A stretch of DNA of 64,000 nucleotides from Anaerolineaceae bacterium. Lineage in GTDB: Bacteria; Chloroflexota; Anaerolineae; Aggregatilineales; Phototrophicaceae. Shown here in pieces: positions 61,565 through 64,000 of this stretch. A model generated the notes under the pieces. It had not been told where the DNA came from, did no database searches, and worked only from the letters and a program-made list of their open reading frames with translations. The position numbers and the translations under genes were made by a program. The stretch is from NCBI GenBank assembly GCA_020634115.1, contig JACKCH010000019.1:90088-154087 (forward strand), given 5' to 3'. Position 1 is the first letter of the stretch, and each line of letters starts with the position of its first letter.

Positions 61565-62917
61565 CTAGCCAGCCAGTGCTGCCTGGGCGTCATCCAGAAT
61601 CTTGTTCGCGAACTCCTCTAACTGGGCGGAGAAGTCCTCATATTTGTAATTGCCCGACGCGATGAAGTTGAACATGTACCACATATTCACGTCCAGGTCT
61701 TCGCCAATATCAATACCGGGCTTGCCTTCCCAGCGGGCATTGATGTAGCCGGGGACAATCTTCGCCAGGGATTCGATCAGGCTGTTATCCAGATTTTCCA
61801 ACGCCTGGCGCAGGCCCGCTTTTTCACCCACAAAGGACATGTACAGGTCGATGCTTTCGGGGGTTACAGAGACGGGCATCCGGGTTGGCACGCCACCAAC
61901 GTTCGCGGCGATTTCCGCTTCCTTGCTGTAGCCTTCGCTAGAGAAACTCATCCATTTAGCGAAATCGTAAGCGGCTGCCAGATCCGGGGTTGTCGCAGAA
62001 ACGACGAGAATATCTGTCACCATCACCTGATTGCCGCCCGGAATACCGAAGAAGTCCCAATTGAAGGTTGCGTTCTGGGCGTAAGCGGGGACTGCCCAAC
62101 CGCCATCCCAGCGCACACCGGATTCCTGATTCAGGAACAGTTCCCAGGGGCCTTGTGATTTGAAGGCAGTCTTCTGATCGTCGGAGAGGCCCTGCCAGGT
62201 GTTCGGCATCAGTTCAATGGCGGCATTCACAGCAGCTTTGAAAGCGGCGGAATTGTAGTTCATGTGGGCGCCATCGAAACTGAAGAATTGCAGGCTACTA
62301 TCCTGCGTATGGGGATACCAGCCGAGGATAAATTCCATTTCATCCAGGCCGAGAACGCCTTGCTGGACATTAGTCAGCGCGGTTGCAGCGCCCAGGAATT
62401 CATCTACCGATGCGCCGTAGACAGGGGCATCCAGGTTAGCCGCCTCGAACAGGTCCTGGTTGACAAAATAGCCCATGACGAACTGTGCCGCCGGGAGTCC
62501 CAGTACCTTGCCGGAGTAGGTTACTGCGTTTTGCAGGACTGCCGGTACATTGGCCCAGTCGGAGTCGCTTGCGACCAGCTCGGACAAGTCCGCTGCCCAG
62601 CCATTCTGGACGTAATAGGGGGTATTATCCGCCATCCAGACATCCGGTAGTTCACCGCGGGCGGCCAGGTTGGTCAGTTTTTCGTCCCAACGCCCGTCGC
62701 CGGACATATCCACGAATTCAACCGTGACATCGGGGTGTGCTTCAACGTAGGCAGCGACGAGCTGGCGCTGAATATTGTTTTCTTCTTCCGTGCCGAGGTT
62801 CCAGTTGGCATAGCGAATAGTGACGGACTGGGCACTGGCCGGAATAGCATAGGAGATCAAGCTGATCAGCAGAACGAGCAGGAAAGCGGTAGTCAGGAAT
62901 TTGGTCTTGGATTTCAT
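61565..62917 (-). CDS. Sugar ABC transporter solute-binding protein, family 1
   Basis: 450 aa from the ATG at 62917 with a cleavable signal (FLTTAFLLVLLISLISYAIPASAQ) and no lipobox cysteine. The body matches family 1: VTIRYANWNLGTEEENNIQRQLVAAYVEAHPDVTVEFVDMSG, LPDVWMADNTPYYVQNGWAADLSEL, VLGLPAAQFVMGYFVNQDLFEAANLDAPV and YDFAKWMSFSSEGYSKEAE. It precedes the large fusion protein by 173 nt. Ligand is likely an oligosaccharide, inferred from the GH94 and GH144 neighbours. Confidence 0.88.
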   Translation of the reverse strand: MKSKTKFLTTAFLLVLLISLISYAIPASAQSVTIRYANWNLGTEEENNIQRQLVAAYVEAHPDVTVEFVDMSGDGRWDEKLTNLAARGELPDVWMADNTPYYVQNGWAADLSELVASDSDWANVPAVLQNAVTYSGKVLGLPAAQFVMGYFVNQDLFEAANLDAPVYGASVDEFLGAATALTNVQQGVLGLDEMEFILGWYPHTQDSSLQFFSFDGAHMNYNSAAFKAAVNAAIELMPNTWQGLSDDQKTAFKSQGPWELFLNQESGVRWDGGWAVPAYAQNATFNWDFFGIPGGNQVMVTDILVVSATTPDLAAAYDFAKWMSFSSEGYSKEAEIAANVGGVPTRMPVSVTPESIDLYMSFVGEKAGLRQALENLDNSLIESLAKIVPGYINARWEGKPGIDIGEDLDVNMWYMFNFIASGNYKYEDFSAQLEEFANKILDDAQAALAG

Positions 62918-63045
62918 CTTTTCATCTCTTCGCAAACTCATTAATTGTTGGCGGTTGTTTAATGGTTACTTGGGTGATTCAACACACTACTTACCGTAAC
63001 GACATCAGGAAAAGTCTATTTGTGCTGGCAGCTTCCTTTCTGGGT

Positions 63046-64000
63046 TTAAGTCCCCATCACGATCTGAACAAGGTGGGTTTCTCCATCCGAAAAAACCGGG
63101 AGGAGGTTACTGGTATGTGGCTGTCCGTCAACGACTACTGATTGAATACCGCTGTTGATATGCTGGGGATTTTCGACCTCGATCTGGTACACAGCGTCAC
63201 GGAATGTGCGTGTGACCTTGAAGCCATCCCAGTGCGCCGGGATAGACGGATCAACCAGCAGACCATCCTCATGCGGGCGAATTCCCAGAATCCAGTGGGT
63301 GGCGACCCGGTGCAGCCATTGTGCCGACCCGGTGTACCATGTCCAACCGCCTCGCCCGTAAAATTCGGAGAGCGGGCCGTCTATGTTGCCGGGGGTCACG
63401 TAGGGTTCCGCCTTATAGGTATCTATATCGGCGCTGCGGTTGGGTGGACAAATACGAGAGTAGGCGGTGTAAGCCAGTTCGGGTTCACCCGCCAGGGCGT
63501 AGGCCCAGACTGACCAGGTGGCGGCATGAGTGTATACCCCGCCGTTTTCGCGCAGACCCGGCGCGTAACGGGTCACGTAGCCTATATCTGGGCGCGGGCG
63601 GGTGAAAGCCGGGAAATTGAGCAGTGTACCGTAGTCTTTGAGGAGATACTCGGTGACGGATGCCATTGCGGTTTGGACTCGTTCGGCTTCTGCGGTTCCA
63701 CTCATCACCGCCCAGATATTAGGCATCAGGAAGATTTTGCCTTCTTCGTTTTGGTGTGAACCAAGCGCCAGGCCATCATCGGTGGTGGCCTGCAAATACC
63801 ATTTTCCATCCCAACCATGCTGGTTGAGGGCGGTTTTCAGGCTGTTACGCACGGTTTCACACCGTTGGGCGAATCGCTCGTCACCCCGGTTGCTGGCTAC
63901 CGGAATGAAGCTGCCCAGAATCATGTAGAGAAATTCGGCGACCCAGAAACTTTCGCCTTTCATCAGATTGCCAACGGCGCTCAGGCCATCATTCCAGTCG
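63046..64000 (-). CDS. GH94-family phosphorylase, C-terminal part (5' end outside window)
   Basis: Partial frame open to the window edge; the ATG at 63963 is internal. Codons 63985-63999 read DWNDG, the catalytic Asp motif of GH94 (GDWNDG). It is followed by MKGESFWVAEFL, YVTRYAPGLRENGGVYTHAATWSVWAYALAGEPELA, PYVTPGNIDGP, GRGGWTWYTGSAQWLHRVATHWILGIRPHEDGLLVDPSIPAHWDGFKVTRTFRDAVYQIEV, all conserved in cellobiose- and beta-1,2-oligoglucan-phosphorylases. It splits a glycosidic bond with phosphate to give a sugar 1-phosphate. The linkage cannot be fixed from this part, but pairing with GH144 points to beta-1,2. No signal peptide is visible because the start is missing. Confidence 0.85.
   Translation of the reverse strand, partial: DWNDGLSAVGNLMKGESFWVAEFLYMILGSFIPVASNRGDERFAQRCETVRNSLKTALNQHGWDGKWYLQATTDDGLALGSHQNEEGKIFLMPNIWAVMSGTAEAERVQTAMASVTEYLLKDYGTLLNFPAFTRPRPDIGYVTRYAPGLRENGGVYTHAATWSVWAYALAGEPELAYTAYSRICPPNRSADIDTYKAEPYVTPGNIDGPLSEFYGRGGWTWYTGSAQWLHRVATHWILGIRPHEDGLLVDPSIPAHWDGFKVTRTFRDAVYQIEVENPQHINSGIQSVVVDGQPHTSNLLPVFSDGETHLVQIVMGT

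Noticed and set aside
1..64000. CRISPR array, prophage or insertion sequence
   Set aside because: No spaced direct repeats, integrases, transposases or flanking target repeats were seen on either strand.

Overview
The window looks like chromosomal DNA of a member of the Chloroflexota, most likely class Anaerolineae. This is an inference, because there is no rRNA or phylogenetic marker set to prove it. The basis is moderate-to-high GC, many secreted lipoproteins with Thr-Pro-rich linkers, SH3-type cell-envelope proteins, an archaeal-type prolyl-tRNA synthetase, and sugar ABC transporters encoded without an ATPase. No rRNA, prophage, insertion sequence or CRISPR array was seen. One tRNA gene (Asn-GTT) is present.

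Layout. 1-5.6 kb: a membrane GT-C glycosyltransferase, an SH3 envelope protein, and an esterase fused to a CapA-like metallophosphatase. 5.6-10.6 kb: an AlkZ-like protein and a pyruvate/branched-chain 2-oxoacid dehydrogenase operon (E1alpha, E1beta, a small membrane protein, E2). 10.7-13.4 kb: AT-richer accessory DNA with a lipoprotein gene broken by an in-frame stop, two more anchored proteins and clustered palindromes. 13.5-27.2 kb: mostly housekeeping genes (an S1-domain protein, PadR regulator, PRTase, GNAT, M42 peptidase, TPR protein, MarC, pnp-rpsO, a double-NYN nuclease-like protein, proS). 27.5-43.4 kb: envelope lipoproteins, an orphan solute-binding protein, an enoyl-CoA hydratase-like protein, a methyltransferase, a DtxR-type regulator, DinB, hisS, a receiver protein, tRNA-Asn, coaX and tandem HAD proteins. 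43.5-48.9 kb: KDPG aldolase, flavin reductase with a VOC protein, a NarX/NarL-type two-component system, and a MoaD-like/BNR-repeat pair.

49.1-64.0 kb holds the most notable locus, a minus-strand run of ten genes in tight succession. In transcription order these are a GH94 phosphorylase (cut by the window edge, GDWNDG catalytic motif visible), a solute-binding protein, a very large membrane-anchored solute-binding fusion, permeases F and G, an NHL-repeat/YIP1 membrane protein, a DUF5696-like surface protein, a second pair of permeases, and a secreted GH144/glucoamylase-like enzyme. GH144 plus GH94 suggests use of a beta-1,2-glucan or a related glucan: secreted endo-cleavage, uptake by one or two transporters, then cytoplasmic phosphorolysis. 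The roles of the NHL-YIP1 and DUF5696 proteins are not known to me, and this is the best candidate for an undescribed system.

Regulatory structures supported by sequence include an autoregulatory-looking PadR operator, an operator over the DtxR-family promoter, an imperfect hairpin of about 86 nt between rpsO and pnp, a promoter plus intrinsic terminator just ahead of hisS (attenuator or small RNA), and several intrinsic terminators.
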